This document shows positions 8,148 to 16,358 of a stretch of 64,000 nucleotides of DNA, piece after piece. This DNA is from Polynucleobacter sp. (GTDB lineage: Bacteria; Pseudomonadota; Gammaproteobacteria; Burkholderiales; Burkholderiaceae_D). Both the position numbers and the translations under genes were made by a program. The stretch covers positions 124,001-188,000 of the forward strand of contig JAIPCX010000001.1 in assembly GCA_021737945.1 (NCBI GenBank), given 5' to 3'. How positions within the stretch are numbered: the first letter of the stretch is position 1; the number at the start of each line of letters is the position of its first letter. The notes below the pieces were generated by a model. It was not told the DNA's origin. It saw only the letters and a program-made list of their open reading frames with translations, and searched no databases.

Positions 8148-8806
8148 AGCTCATAGCGGCACTTGCTGGCAATCTGGATCAGATGCTGGCCGATGAAGTG
8201 CGCATAGCCGAGCAGGCGGTCACGCATTCCATCCGTGAAGCCACCGATGGCCTCAAGACCGAGCTGCGCAGCCAGGTCACCGGTGCGGGTCTGGGCCAGC
8301 GCCTGGCCAACACCTGGCGCGGTGAGGTCTACCCCAAGGGGCAGGTGAGCATCAAGGCGGCAGGCCTGGTCTACAGCCGCGCACCCGTCATCGTCGGTGC
8401 GCATGACCAGGGGGCCACCATCCGTTCCAAGGATGGATTCTGGCTGGCCATTCCCTTGCCGGCTGCCGGCAAAGGCCCGCGCGGCAAGCTCATGACCCCC
8501 GGTCTTTGGGAAAAGATTCGCGGCCAGCGCCTGCGTTTCATCTACCGCCGGGGCAAACCCTCCCTTCTCGTCGCAGAAAACCAGCGCGCCCGCCAAGGTC
8601 AACGCGGCGGTTTCTCGGCCGCCTCACAAAAGGCCCAGACCACTGGTCGAGGGCTGGTGACGGTGCCGATGTTCCTGCTCGTCCCCCAAGTGACCCTGAA
8701 GAAGAAGTTCGACATCGACCGCAGTGCGCGTCGCTGGATCAGCACCCTGGCCCAACGAATTGCCAACCGTTTCGATGAAGCCGACCGCAAAGGGGCAACG
8801 TCATGA
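8144..8806 (+). CDS. DUF6441-like minor tail/connector protein
   Basis: This 220-residue protein has MLADEVRIAEQAVTHSIREAT at the N-terminus, a GLGQRLANTWRGEVYP segment, and an Arg/Lys-rich middle RGKPSLLVAENQRARQGQRGG. I recognise it as DUF6441, which occupies the place of lambda gpZ in tail-proximal connector assembly. A basic C-terminal helix (SARRWISTLAQRIANRFDEAD) is typical of such proteins. It overlaps both neighbours by 4 nt, so it is part of a tightly coupled head-completion cluster. The exact role is inferred from position. Confidence 0.65.
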   Translation: MKLIAALAGNLDQMLADEVRIAEQAVTHSIREATDGLKTELRSQVTGAGLGQRLANTWRGEVYPKGQVSIKAAGLVYSRAPVIVGAHDQGATIRSKDGFWLAIPLPAAGKGPRGKLMTPGLWEKIRGQRLRFIYRRGKPSLLVAENQRARQGQRGGFSAASQKAQTTGRGLVTVPMFLLVPQVTLKKKFDIDRSARRWISTLAQRIANRFDEADRKGATS

Positions 8807-9234
8807 GCCAAAGAGAGAACGCCATCGGTGCTTTGTTCGCGGTCCTCGGCCAGTTGTCCTTGGAAACAACGGTCAAGCGTAACGCCGCCTTGCCCGAGCG
8901 TATCGCGGAACACTCCATGACGATCTTGCGCGATGGCGAAATGGGCGAGCCCGAGGTGTCGCTCTCGCCCTTGACCTACCACTGGCAGCACCAGGTGGCC
9001 ATCGAACTGTTTGTCGCAGACCCGGATACCAGCACGCGCGACGCGCGCATGGACGGTCTGCTCACCGAGCTCGCCACCCTGATCGAAACCGACCGGACGC
9101 TGGCCGGTGTTGTCGAGTACGCCGAAATCGGTCAGCCGAAGTTCGATGAACTGGCCCCCGAAGGCACAAGCGGCATCAAGGCCTGCCTGCTCCCCGTGCT
9201 CCTGCACTACAGCAGTGCCGGGCCACTGAACTGA
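8803..9234 (+). CDS. Tail terminator-like protein (gpU position)
   Basis: The 143-residue protein includes LPERIAEHSMTILRDGEMGEPEV and HQVAIELFVADPD, with alternating strands and helices as in tail terminators; relatives are often misnamed acyl-CoA transferase. It would cap the tail tube at the head-proximal end. It lies between the DUF6441 gene (4-nt overlap) and the tail tube gene, where lambda has gpU. The functional call is by position and fold pattern, not by an unmistakable motif. Confidence 0.6.
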   Translation: MSQRENAIGALFAVLGQLSLETTVKRNAALPERIAEHSMTILRDGEMGEPEVSLSPLTYHWQHQVAIELFVADPDTSTRDARMDGLLTELATLIETDRTLAGVVEYAEIGQPKFDELAPEGTSGIKACLLPVLLHYSSAGPLN

Positions 9235-9259
9235 ACCCACTTCCCAAGGAGAAAAACCT

Positions 9260-10198
9260 ATGGCCCGTGCCTACGGCGCGAACGCCAGCCTCTTGGCCGC
9301 GTTCGAATCCACCTATGGCAGCACCCCGGTAGATGGCTACTGGCAGCTGCCCTTTGTCTCCACCTCTCTCGGCTCCGAGCAGGGCCTAATAGCCAACGAT
9401 CTGATTGGCCTCGGGCGCGACCCGAGTGCGCCGATCCGTGACGTGATCAAGGTCGAAGGCGACATGGTCGTGCCGCTGGACGTGCGGCACATCGGCCTGT
9501 GGCTCAAGGCCTTGCTGGGTGAGCCCACCTCGGTGGGAACAGGCGTGGTGACCCACACCTTCACCTCCGGCAAACCGAGCCTGCCCAGCCTCACCCTGGA
9601 AACGGGTCTGCCGGACATCCCGGCCTGGTTCGTGGCTTCCGGCGTCATGGTCAACAGCCTGCAGGTGGGTTTTGCCCGCTCGGGAGCTGCGAATGCCACG
9701 GTGGGTCTGGTGGCTCAGGGCGAGGTGCGGAGCACCGCCACGCTGGATGACACCCCGGCCACTCGCGAATTGCAGCGCTTCAACCAGTTCCAGGGCCAAA
9801 TCCTGCGAGAAGGCCAGACGCTGGGTAACGTGGTCTCGGCGCAGCTGACCTATGCCAACAACCTCGAGCGTATTGAGACCATCCGTTCCGACGGCAAGAT
9901 TGACGGCGCGGATCCGACGGTGGCGAGCCTCACCGGCAACCTGGAAGTGCGCTTTGCCGACACCACGCTGAACGATGCCGCCACCAACAACACGCCGCTG
10001 GAATTGACCTTCGGCTACGCGATCGATGCCGAAAAGCGCCTGACCTTCATCGCCCACGAGGTCTATCTGCCCAAGCCCAAGCTGTCCATCTCCGGGCCCG
10101 GTGGCATCCAGGCCACTTTCGAGTGGCAAGCCGCCAAGGCCACCAGCGTGGCCCGCATGTTCACCGTCGAGCTGGTGAACGACGTTTCTTCCTACTGA
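9260..10198 (+). CDS. Phage tail tube protein
   Basis: This 312-residue protein starts MARAYGANASLLAAFESTYGSTP and continues with DVIKVEGDMVVPLDVRHIGLWLKALLG, a pattern found in the phage tail tube (tube_2) group of siphoviruses. It would polymerise around the tape measure to form the tail shaft. AAGGAGAAAAACCT is a strong ribosome binding site for the ATG at 9260, as expected for an abundant product. It is followed by the tail assembly chaperone gene, the usual order. Confidence 0.82.
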   Translation: MARAYGANASLLAAFESTYGSTPVDGYWQLPFVSTSLGSEQGLIANDLIGLGRDPSAPIRDVIKVEGDMVVPLDVRHIGLWLKALLGEPTSVGTGVVTHTFTSGKPSLPSLTLETGLPDIPAWFVASGVMVNSLQVGFARSGAANATVGLVAQGEVRSTATLDDTPATRELQRFNQFQGQILREGQTLGNVVSAQLTYANNLERIETIRSDGKIDGADPTVASLTGNLEVRFADTTLNDAATNNTPLELTFGYAIDAEKRLTFIAHEVYLPKPKLSISGPGGIQATFEWQAAKATSVARMFTVELVNDVSSY

Positions 10199-10218
10199 TA
10201 TCCCGACCGAGGTTTCTC

Positions 10219-10569
10219 ATGATCAAACTCAATCTTCCGCGTGAGCCGCACTGGATCACGCTGGCCGCTGGCGTGCGCCTGCAGGTGCGTCCCGCCACCA
10301 CCGCACTGGTCATGGCCGCTCGCCATGCCGCCTCCAAAGTGGCCGGCACCGATACCGCTGCGGCCGGCGAGCGTACCGCCACCCTCATCACCGAACTGGC
10401 CAAGCTGGCCGTGCTGGCCTGGGAAGGTGTGGCCGACGACAAGGGCAAACCGGCTCCTGTCACGCCTGAGGGTGTGGCGGCGCTGATGGAGCACTGGCTG
10501 CTGGCCGATGCCTTCGAGCGCGAATACCTCGCCGGCCTCTATGCGCTGGACTCCGAAAAAAACGCCTGA
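10219..10569 (+). CDS. Tail assembly chaperone, short form (gpG-like)
   Basis: This 116-residue protein lies between the tail tube and the tape measure. It is the 0-frame product of the G/GT-type chaperone that coats the tape measure during tail assembly. GAGG lies upstream of the ATG at 10219. The gene ends GAC TCC GAA AAA AAC GCC TGA and so contains the slippery heptamer A AAA AAC immediately before its stop. An open frame also extends upstream to 10123, but that overlaps the tail tube gene and lacks a ribosome binding site. Confidence 0.82.
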   Translation: MIKLNLPREPHWITLAAGVRLQVRPATTALVMAARHAASKVAGTDTAAAGERTATLITELAKLAVLAWEGVADDKGKPAPVTPEGVAALMEHWLLADAFEREYLAGLYALDSEKNA

Positions 10570-10868
10570 AGGCCCGCACCGCGTGGCACTTCGGTGGCGG
10601 GCCGAGCTATTGCAGCGCCTGCCCCGAACCCTGTCCCGAGTGCCCGTACACCATGAACGCGCCCGAGAGCCTGGAAGGCTGGCAAGCCGCCAGTGCGATT
10701 GACATCTGTGCCAGCCAGTTGCGCATGGCGCAGGGCCGCGTGGTGGGGCTCGATCTCAATGCCTGGATGCTGGCCTGCGAGTGCACGGGGCTCGATCGCG
10801 CGACGGCAATCGATCTGTTTCCAGCAGTCGAGGCGGGCCTGATGAGCACATTGCAACAAGACACATAG
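10219..10868 (+). CDS. Tail assembly chaperone, -1 frameshift fusion (gpGT-like)
   Basis: A -1 slip on A AAA AAC (10557-10563) bypasses the stop at 10567 and continues into an open frame ending at 10868, giving about 216 residues. The added 101 residues begin RLKARTAWHFGGGPSYCSA, include a cluster of four cysteines (CSACPEPCPEC), and continue with SLEGWQAASAIDICASQLRM. There is no stop in the -1 frame between the heptamer and 10866. In lambda the T extension recruits the tail tube protein to the tape measure. The coordinates span the joined product; the shift itself is inferred. Confidence 0.8.
10557..10563 (+). promoter_or_regulatory. Programmed -1 ribosomal frameshift site A AAA AAC
   Basis: The heptamer is in the correct phase: 0-frame codons are AAA (10558) and AAC (10561), preceded by A at 10557. 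It lies 4 nt before the 0-frame stop. GC-rich inverted segments follow (for example GGCCCGC near 10571 and GGCGGGCC near 10596) and could form a stimulatory stem. Confidence 0.8.
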
Positions 10869-10904
10869 ACCCACGATTCACCCGATATCGGATTTCTTCT
10901 TCCC

Positions 10905-13526
10905 ATGGCCGAACGCAACCTCTCCATCCGCTTGTCCGTGGTCGACGGCGGCAAGGTCAAAGCCGAACTGTCCGAGATTGGTGAGAAGGGGGAGCGCTCG
11001 CTCAAAAAAATCGAGGCGGCGGCCACGCCAGCGTCTGGGGGCCTGAAACTGCTGTCGTCTGCCGCCAACGACGCTAAGTTCCAACTGCAGGCCGCCACCG
11101 ACCGGCTTGGCGTACTCGGATCGGTCCTGGGCAAACTCGGCCCCGCCGGTCTGATCGCTGGGGCCAGTATCGCCGCCCTGGGCGTGGGCATCACGGCGCT
11201 GGTGCTGCCGGTGGCCAATACGGCCGACGAGCTGGCCAATTTGGCGCAAAAGACTGGGGTGTCGGTCGAAGCCCTGTCGGGCCTGACCTATGTGGCCAAG
11301 ATGTCCGACACAGATTTGCAGGGCCTGGTCAAAGGCTTGCAGCGCTTGTCGGTGGCCATGTTCGACACCCAGACCCAGGGTGAAGAGGGCAGTGCCGCCC
11401 TCAAGGCGCTGGGTGTCTCGGCGGTAGACGCATCGGGACAAATCCGGCCCACTGAGCAGGTCTTGCTCGATCTCGCGGACAAGTTCGCCAACATGCCCGA
11501 CGGCGCGGACAAGGCGGCGCTGGCCATGAAGCTCTTTGGTAAAGAGGGCATGAGTCTGATCCCGCTGCTCAACCAGGGGCGTGCTGGCATCACCGCATTG
11601 ATGGAAGAGGCCGAACGCTTTGGCCTGGTGATCAACAGCCAGACGGCGCAAGCGGCCGAGTTGCTGAACGACAACTTAGATCGCATGCAGTCGATGCTAG
11701 AGGGCGTGCAGCGCCAGATCGGCGCGGCCGTCATTCCGGTGCTGGCCGACTTCACCGAGCAGGTGATCCTGGCGCAGACGGAGACGGGCAGCTTTAGCAA
11801 TGAGTTGCAGCGCATCACGTCCAACCGGGAAGCCACGCTGGCCTTTCTGGAATCCGTTGCCTCGGGCTTGGCCTTCATCGCCGAGTCAGCGGTGCTCTTG
11901 AAACGCGTGATCGCCCAGCCATTTGACAGCCTGTCGGTGGTGGGCAAGGACATCGAGACCTGGTTCAAGACCGAACTGCTGACCTTCTACAAAAACTACG
12001 GGTTCGATGCACAGGCAATCGATGCCGAAATCGCCAAGCTGCAAACCGCACGCGACGACTATGTGCGCGCGGCCAACGACCGGCTGTTCAACATCAACCA
12101 GAACCCTGGCTATGTGGATCGGGTGGCCAAGTTCTTTGACGAGCAGCGCCGCACCGTGCGCGTCATGGGCCAGAAATTCGTGCTCGACACCGAGGCGCAG
12201 GCCAAGGAGGTCCAGGCGATCTACGACAAGTTTCTGCCAACACTGCCGCGCAAGCCACGACCCAGCCTCGACCTCTCCGGTTTCGAAAAACCCAAGCCCA
12301 CAGAAAAGCTCAACGAAGGCGAAGCGTTCCTCAATCAACTGCGCTCGCGCCTGACCCGAACGCAAGAGGGCGAAGCCGCTGAACTGCGTGCTCGCGCCCT
12401 GCAGATCGAAGCCAAGGGCTACAAGGGTGTGGCCGTAGAAGCCGAGAAATACATTCAGGTGCTGGAATCCATCGAGCGCCAGAAGGAAAAAGACAAGGCC
12501 TTCGAAGCCTACGAAAAAGAAGAAGCCAACGCCCGCAAGATTGTCGAGACCCTGATCGGCGGTAACCACCAGCGGATCGAAGGCGTACAGCTGCAGCGCG
12601 AAATGCTGGATCTGTCTGCGACTGAGCGCACGGTCCTGCAAACCCGCACCGAACTGGAGAAGTCTGCTGCTGCCGCACGCAAGGAAGCCAGCCAGATCCA
12701 AGACGCCGATTTGCGCGCTCAGACCATCGAGGCCATCAACGACGCCCTGGCGCGTCAGCTCCCCATTCTGGAAAACCTCACCCGCGCCAATGCCGACTAC
12801 CAGCGCAGCGCAGAGTTCGGTGCCAAATCGGCGCTGCGCACTTATATCGAGGATGCGACTAATGCCGCCAAACAGGCCGAGCGCGCGGTGACCGGTGTCT
12901 TCAAGTCCATGGAGGATGCGCTCACCCAGTTCGTAATGACAGGCAAGGTCGATTTCAACAGCTTGGCCAACTCCATCATCAGTGATCTGATCCGCATCCA
13001 AATCCAGCGTGCGATCACCTTGCCGCTGGCGAACTGGGCGATGAGCCTGTTCACGCCGGCAGCCAGTGCCGCGCTGCCACTTGGCTCCGGTGACCTGATG
13101 GGCGTGAATGCGAATGTCGCGCACAGCGGTGGCCTGCTCGGCGCCGATGGTCTGCCTTCCCGGCAGGTGGACATGGGTGTGTTCGCCGGGGGGCGGCGGT
13201 TTCATACCGGTGGCTTGGTCTCAGGGGAAGTGCCCATCATTGCCCGCCAGGGTGAGGCGGTGTTCACGCCCGGCCAATTGCGCGCTCTGGGTGGCGCGGT
13301 GGCAGGACGGCCGCAGGTCAACGTGGAAGTCAATGTGATCAACCGCGCCAGTGGTGTCGAAACCCGTGTCGAGCAGCAACAGCAGCCCGATGGCAGCACC
13401 CGGCTCGATGTGATCGTCGAACAGATGGAAGCGCGCATGGCCCGGTCGATCTCTCAGGGTTCCGGCTTGGCGCCGACGCTGGAGCGCCGCTACGGACTCA
13501 ATCCTGCCGCTGGAGCGATGCGATGA
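10905..13526 (+). CDS. Tail tape measure protein, lambda type
   Basis: At 873 residues this is the longest gene of the tail module. The N-terminal 100 residues resemble the start of phage TMP domains (LSIRLSVVDGGKVKAELSEI), followed by a hydrophobic stretch about 75-110 and long helical, Lys/Glu/Ala-rich coiled segments (about 460-680). The C-terminal part with GVFKSMEDALTQFVMTGKVD and SLANSIISDLIRIQIQRAI is the lambda tape-measure C-terminal signature. By the usual ruler relation of about 0.15 nm per residue the tail would be near 130 nm. It follows the frameshifted chaperone gene, as expected. Its Shine-Dalgarno is weak. Confidence 0.92.
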   Translation: MAERNLSIRLSVVDGGKVKAELSEIGEKGERSLKKIEAAATPASGGLKLLSSAANDAKFQLQAATDRLGVLGSVLGKLGPAGLIAGASIAALGVGITALVLPVANTADELANLAQKTGVSVEALSGLTYVAKMSDTDLQGLVKGLQRLSVAMFDTQTQGEEGSAALKALGVSAVDASGQIRPTEQVLLDLADKFANMPDGADKAALAMKLFGKEGMSLIPLLNQGRAGITALMEEAERFGLVINSQTAQAAELLNDNLDRMQSMLEGVQRQIGAAVIPVLADFTEQVILAQTETGSFSNELQRITSNREATLAFLESVASGLAFIAESAVLLKRVIAQPFDSLSVVGKDIETWFKTELLTFYKNYGFDAQAIDAEIAKLQTARDDYVRAANDRLFNINQNPGYVDRVAKFFDEQRRTVRVMGQKFVLDTEAQAKEVQAIYDKFLPTLPRKPRPSLDLSGFEKPKPTEKLNEGEAFLNQLRSRLTRTQEGEAAELRARALQIEAKGYKGVAVEAEKYIQVLESIERQKEKDKAFEAYEKEEANARKIVETLIGGNHQRIEGVQLQREMLDLSATERTVLQTRTELEKSAAAARKEASQIQDADLRAQTIEAINDALARQLPILENLTRANADYQRSAEFGAKSALRTYIEDATNAAKQAERAVTGVFKSMEDALTQFVMTGKVDFNSLANSIISDLIRIQIQRAITLPLANWAMSLFTPAASAALPLGSGDLMGVNANVAHSGGLLGADGLPSRQVDMGVFAGGRRFHTGGLVSGEVPIIARQGEAVFTPGQLRALGGAVAGRPQVNVEVNVINRASGVETRVEQQQQPDGSTRLDVIVEQMEARMARSISQGSGLAPTLERRYGLNPAAGAMR

Positions 13527-14008
13527 ATGTGCAATGGCCCAACACGCTGCCACTGCCCTCGGTCGAAGGCTATGGCCTCACGCCACAGGAGGCGGTGCTG
13601 CGTACCGACATGGAGTCGGGCCCGGCACGCCAGCGTCGCCGGTTTCGGCAAACGCCCACGCGCATCACCGTGCGCTGGCTGTTCTCCGAAACCCAGTTCG
13701 CTCTGTTCGAGGCCTGGTACAAGTACCACGCCGACGAAGGCGGCCAGTGGTTCGAAATCACCTTGCTCGGCGGTCTGGGTCTCTTGCCCCATGAAGCCCG
13801 CTTCACCCGCCAGTTCGAAGCCCAGCTGCGTTCGGCCCGGCGCTGGGACGTCAAGGGCGAACTGGAAATCCGTGAGCGTCCCACGCTCGACGAAGGCGCG
13901 CTCAACCTGCTGCTGGGGCTGGAAGCCCAAGACATCTTCACCATGGGCAGCGAACTGCATCAACTGGTGCATGGCAGCTTGCCGCTGCGTTTGCCTGCCG
14001 TGATTTGA
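13523..14008 (+). CDS. Minor tail protein, gpM position
   Basis: The 161-residue protein reads MNVQWPNTLPLPSVEGYGLTP at the N-terminus and later ITVRWLFSETQFALFEAWY, EGGQWFEITLLGG and DVKGELEIRERP. The arrangement resembles small beta-rich tail proteins of the lambda gpM kind that link the tape measure to the tip. It overlaps the tape measure stop by 4 nt. I do not recognise a named family with confidence; the call is by position and composition. Confidence 0.6.
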   Translation: MNVQWPNTLPLPSVEGYGLTPQEAVLRTDMESGPARQRRRFRQTPTRITVRWLFSETQFALFEAWYKYHADEGGQWFEITLLGGLGLLPHEARFTRQFEAQLRSARRWDVKGELEIRERPTLDEGALNLLLGLEAQDIFTMGSELHQLVHGSLPLRLPAVI

Positions 14009-14024
14009 TTACAGAAAGATCAGC

Positions 14025-14663
14025 ATGAGTCTTCAAACCGATCTGCACGATGCCGTCACGCGTGTGGCGGCTGACAGTGCGCTGCTGCATGCCGTCGTGC
14101 ATGGCAGCCCGCTCGAGACAGTGACCACCGAAGGTGGCGCTGTCGTCACGGTGGCCAAGTTGCTCAATGATGCCGATGCGCGCATCAATCTCGCGGCTCA
14201 AGGCCTCCTGGCACAGAGCCAGTCTGCAGCCCAGGATGTGTTGACCTCGGCGGAGCTGGCTTCGAGCGAAGCCGACCGTGCACAGTCTGCCGCTAGCCAA
14301 GGCGTCACCGAGACCAATGCCGTGCTGCAGTTGGTCCAGACCAGCGGCAATCAGATCCTTGTCGATGCGGAGAGCGTGTTGCAGCAGGTCATCGCCCGAT
14401 TGCTTGCTGTGGGGCTGCCCGACACCCTGACCGGTGCGCAGGGCATGTTGCTCAAGGTCAAGGCGGATGAATCCGGCTACGAGTTGGTCAATACCGCCGC
14501 CTTGCCGCGCTTCTATGGATTCCAGCTGTCCAGCGATGGCTCGGAGTTGCTGCTCACCGAAGGGCGTGATGCCGATTTCCATGCCAGCGACTTCCAGGCT
14601 TGGACACTGGCAGAGGGCGTGACCTTCGCAATTCACAACAACGCGCTGGAGGTACAGCTGTGA
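14025..14663 (+). CDS. Putative tail fibre/adaptor protein with coiled coil
   Basis: This 212-residue protein has an Ala/Ser/Gln-rich helical centre (about 60-105; AQSQSAAQDVLTSAELASSE) typical of trimeric fibre coiled coils, then a beta-rich C-terminus ending FAIHNNALEVQL. It begins MSLQTDLHDAVTRVAADSAL. AGAAAGATCAGC precedes the ATG. It is followed by two RCC1-repeat genes, the first starting on its last codon (GTG at 14660). It probably anchors or trimerises the receptor-binding proteins; this is inference. Confidence 0.5.
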   Translation: MSLQTDLHDAVTRVAADSALLHAVVHGSPLETVTTEGGAVVTVAKLLNDADARINLAAQGLLAQSQSAAQDVLTSAELASSEADRAQSAASQGVTETNAVLQLVQTSGNQILVDAESVLQQVIARLLAVGLPDTLTGAQGMLLKVKADESGYELVNTAALPRFYGFQLSSDGSELLLTEGRDADFHASDFQAWTLAEGVTFAIHNNALEVQL

Positions 14664-16318
14664 ATCTGGATATCTCAGCGCTTGGCTATCGCTGGCGCGG
14701 AATCTACTCGCCGTTCCTGAGCTATCAAGAGGGTGATGTGGTCTTCAAGGACGGTGGTTCCTGGGTCATTCGCCATGGCCAACCGCAGCCTTTTGCACTC
14801 GGTCAGCAAGACGCAATTCTCAAAGGCCATTTGCTGACCGGCGGGGTGTCTGTCGGCGGCATTGGCAACATGGTGCTTCACTCCAACGGCGCCGACGGCG
14901 TGGAGTTTCGCTTCATGGCTGATCGCAACGGCACGATTGCCACTGCATTGATGAACACCGACCGCGCGGCGGCGGACTATCACAGCTCGAATTACTTCAT
15001 GGCCGCGATCATGAACGACGGTTCGGTGCGCACCTGGGGCCGTGCGCTCTACGGGCAACAGGGCACGGGCAATACCGGAGACATTGGCCGCACCTTTCCG
15101 GCGCGGGTGGCGTTCCCGCCCGGCACGCCACGCATCGTGTCCGTGACCTGCCTGTGGGATGCCACCTACTTCATCGATGCCGACGGGGGGCTGTGGCACG
15201 CAGGTAGCAGCAACGGCTGGGGAGCGGACAACCCGGTTCCCAAGCGGCTCAACGGGGTGGGTCAATTGCCGGCCAATGCCGTCGTCAAGCAAATGTTCAC
15301 CGGCCACGACTGGTACGGCTACCGCATGTTCGCCTGCCTGGATGCGCTGGGCCGCGTCTATGTGTGGGGCAACAACCAGCAGGGCAGCCTGGGCCTCGGG
15401 CACACCTCTGTGGTCACCACGCCGACGCTCGTTCCGTTCACCGCTGACACACCGATCAAAGCGGTGTTCCTGTCGGGCGGCACCTATGCCGCCAGTTACC
15501 TGATCGACACCACCGGCAAACTCTGGGTTGCCGGGGAGTCCAATTCCTGCGGCTTTGGTAGCGACCAATACTTGCACCGGCTCTGGATGCCTTGGGGCAC
15601 AGAAAAGCGGGTCAAGAAAGTGTTCTGTTCCGAATCCGATGCCCATTGGGTGACGGGTAGCCAGTACTACCGCAGCTATGGCGTCATTCTGGAGGACGGT
15701 TCGCTTTACCGTTGGGGCCACGACGAAGGGCAGACTTCCGGTATCTGGGGTACTGGTTACACCGGCTCCATCTTCACCGGTCATGCGCTGTTTCCGTACA
15801 AGGTGCTCGATGGCGTGCTGGACGCATATGCGGTATCCGGTGGCTATGGCCGTACCTTGGCGCTGATGCAGGACGGCACCGTTCGACATACGGGTTACGA
15901 CGGCTACAACCTGGGTGGCGGCAGTGGCAATCGCACGCAATGGGCCACTATCGGTGGCGATTTCCTGACCCAAGTCACCAAGCTGCGCATGTATGGCAGC
16001 AGCTATGGGTCGTCCGCCATGGCATTGCGAGCTGACGGCAAGGCGGTGGGCTGGGGCATGGGTGGTGCCGGACAATGTGGCAACGGTTATGCGGACTCAT
16101 CTAACAAACCCGAACGCTTCGTCCTTATCGATCGGCCGATTGTAGATTTCTCGCGCTCGGGAACGATGGGGTGTGGCGAAGGGGGTGAGTACCACAACGC
16201 TGCCTACCACTTCCTCACCGCCGATGGTCAGGTGATGTCGACCGGCCATGGTCAATACTGCCAGACGGGTGACGACGACAGCGACCATCGCTTCACGCCG
16301 TCGCCGATCCTGTTCTGA
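14660..16318 (+). CDS. RCC1-repeat phage tail protein A
   Basis: This 552-residue protein starts at a GTG overlapping the previous stop (GTGA), giving MNLDISALGYRWRGIYSPFL. The N-terminus (about 10-40; WRGIYSPFLSYQEGDVVF) resembles a small carbohydrate-binding module (W-G-x-Y...Y...D-V-V). The rest contains RCC1-type beta-propeller repeats, seen as WGRALYGQQGTGN, VYVWGNNQQGSLGLGH, LYRWGHDEG and VGWGMGGAGQCGNG. It is likely a virion surface or receptor-binding protein. The paralogue downstream shares the N-terminal module and the C-terminal DDDS...P-P-I-L ending. The long open minus-strand frame over it is a shadow. Confidence 0.72.
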   Translation: MNLDISALGYRWRGIYSPFLSYQEGDVVFKDGGSWVIRHGQPQPFALGQQDAILKGHLLTGGVSVGGIGNMVLHSNGADGVEFRFMADRNGTIATALMNTDRAAADYHSSNYFMAAIMNDGSVRTWGRALYGQQGTGNTGDIGRTFPARVAFPPGTPRIVSVTCLWDATYFIDADGGLWHAGSSNGWGADNPVPKRLNGVGQLPANAVVKQMFTGHDWYGYRMFACLDALGRVYVWGNNQQGSLGLGHTSVVTTPTLVPFTADTPIKAVFLSGGTYAASYLIDTTGKLWVAGESNSCGFGSDQYLHRLWMPWGTEKRVKKVFCSESDAHWVTGSQYYRSYGVILEDGSLYRWGHDEGQTSGIWGTGYTGSIFTGHALFPYKVLDGVLDAYAVSGGYGRTLALMQDGTVRHTGYDGYNLGGGSGNRTQWATIGGDFLTQVTKLRMYGSSYGSSAMALRADGKAVGWGMGGAGQCGNGYADSSNKPERFVLIDRPIVDFSRSGTMGCGEGGEYHNAAYHFLTADGQVMSTGHGQYCQTGDDDSDHRFTPSPILF

Positions 16319-16358
16319 ACCCTGCTGAATTTCAATTTCCACTCAATAAGGACTGTTC

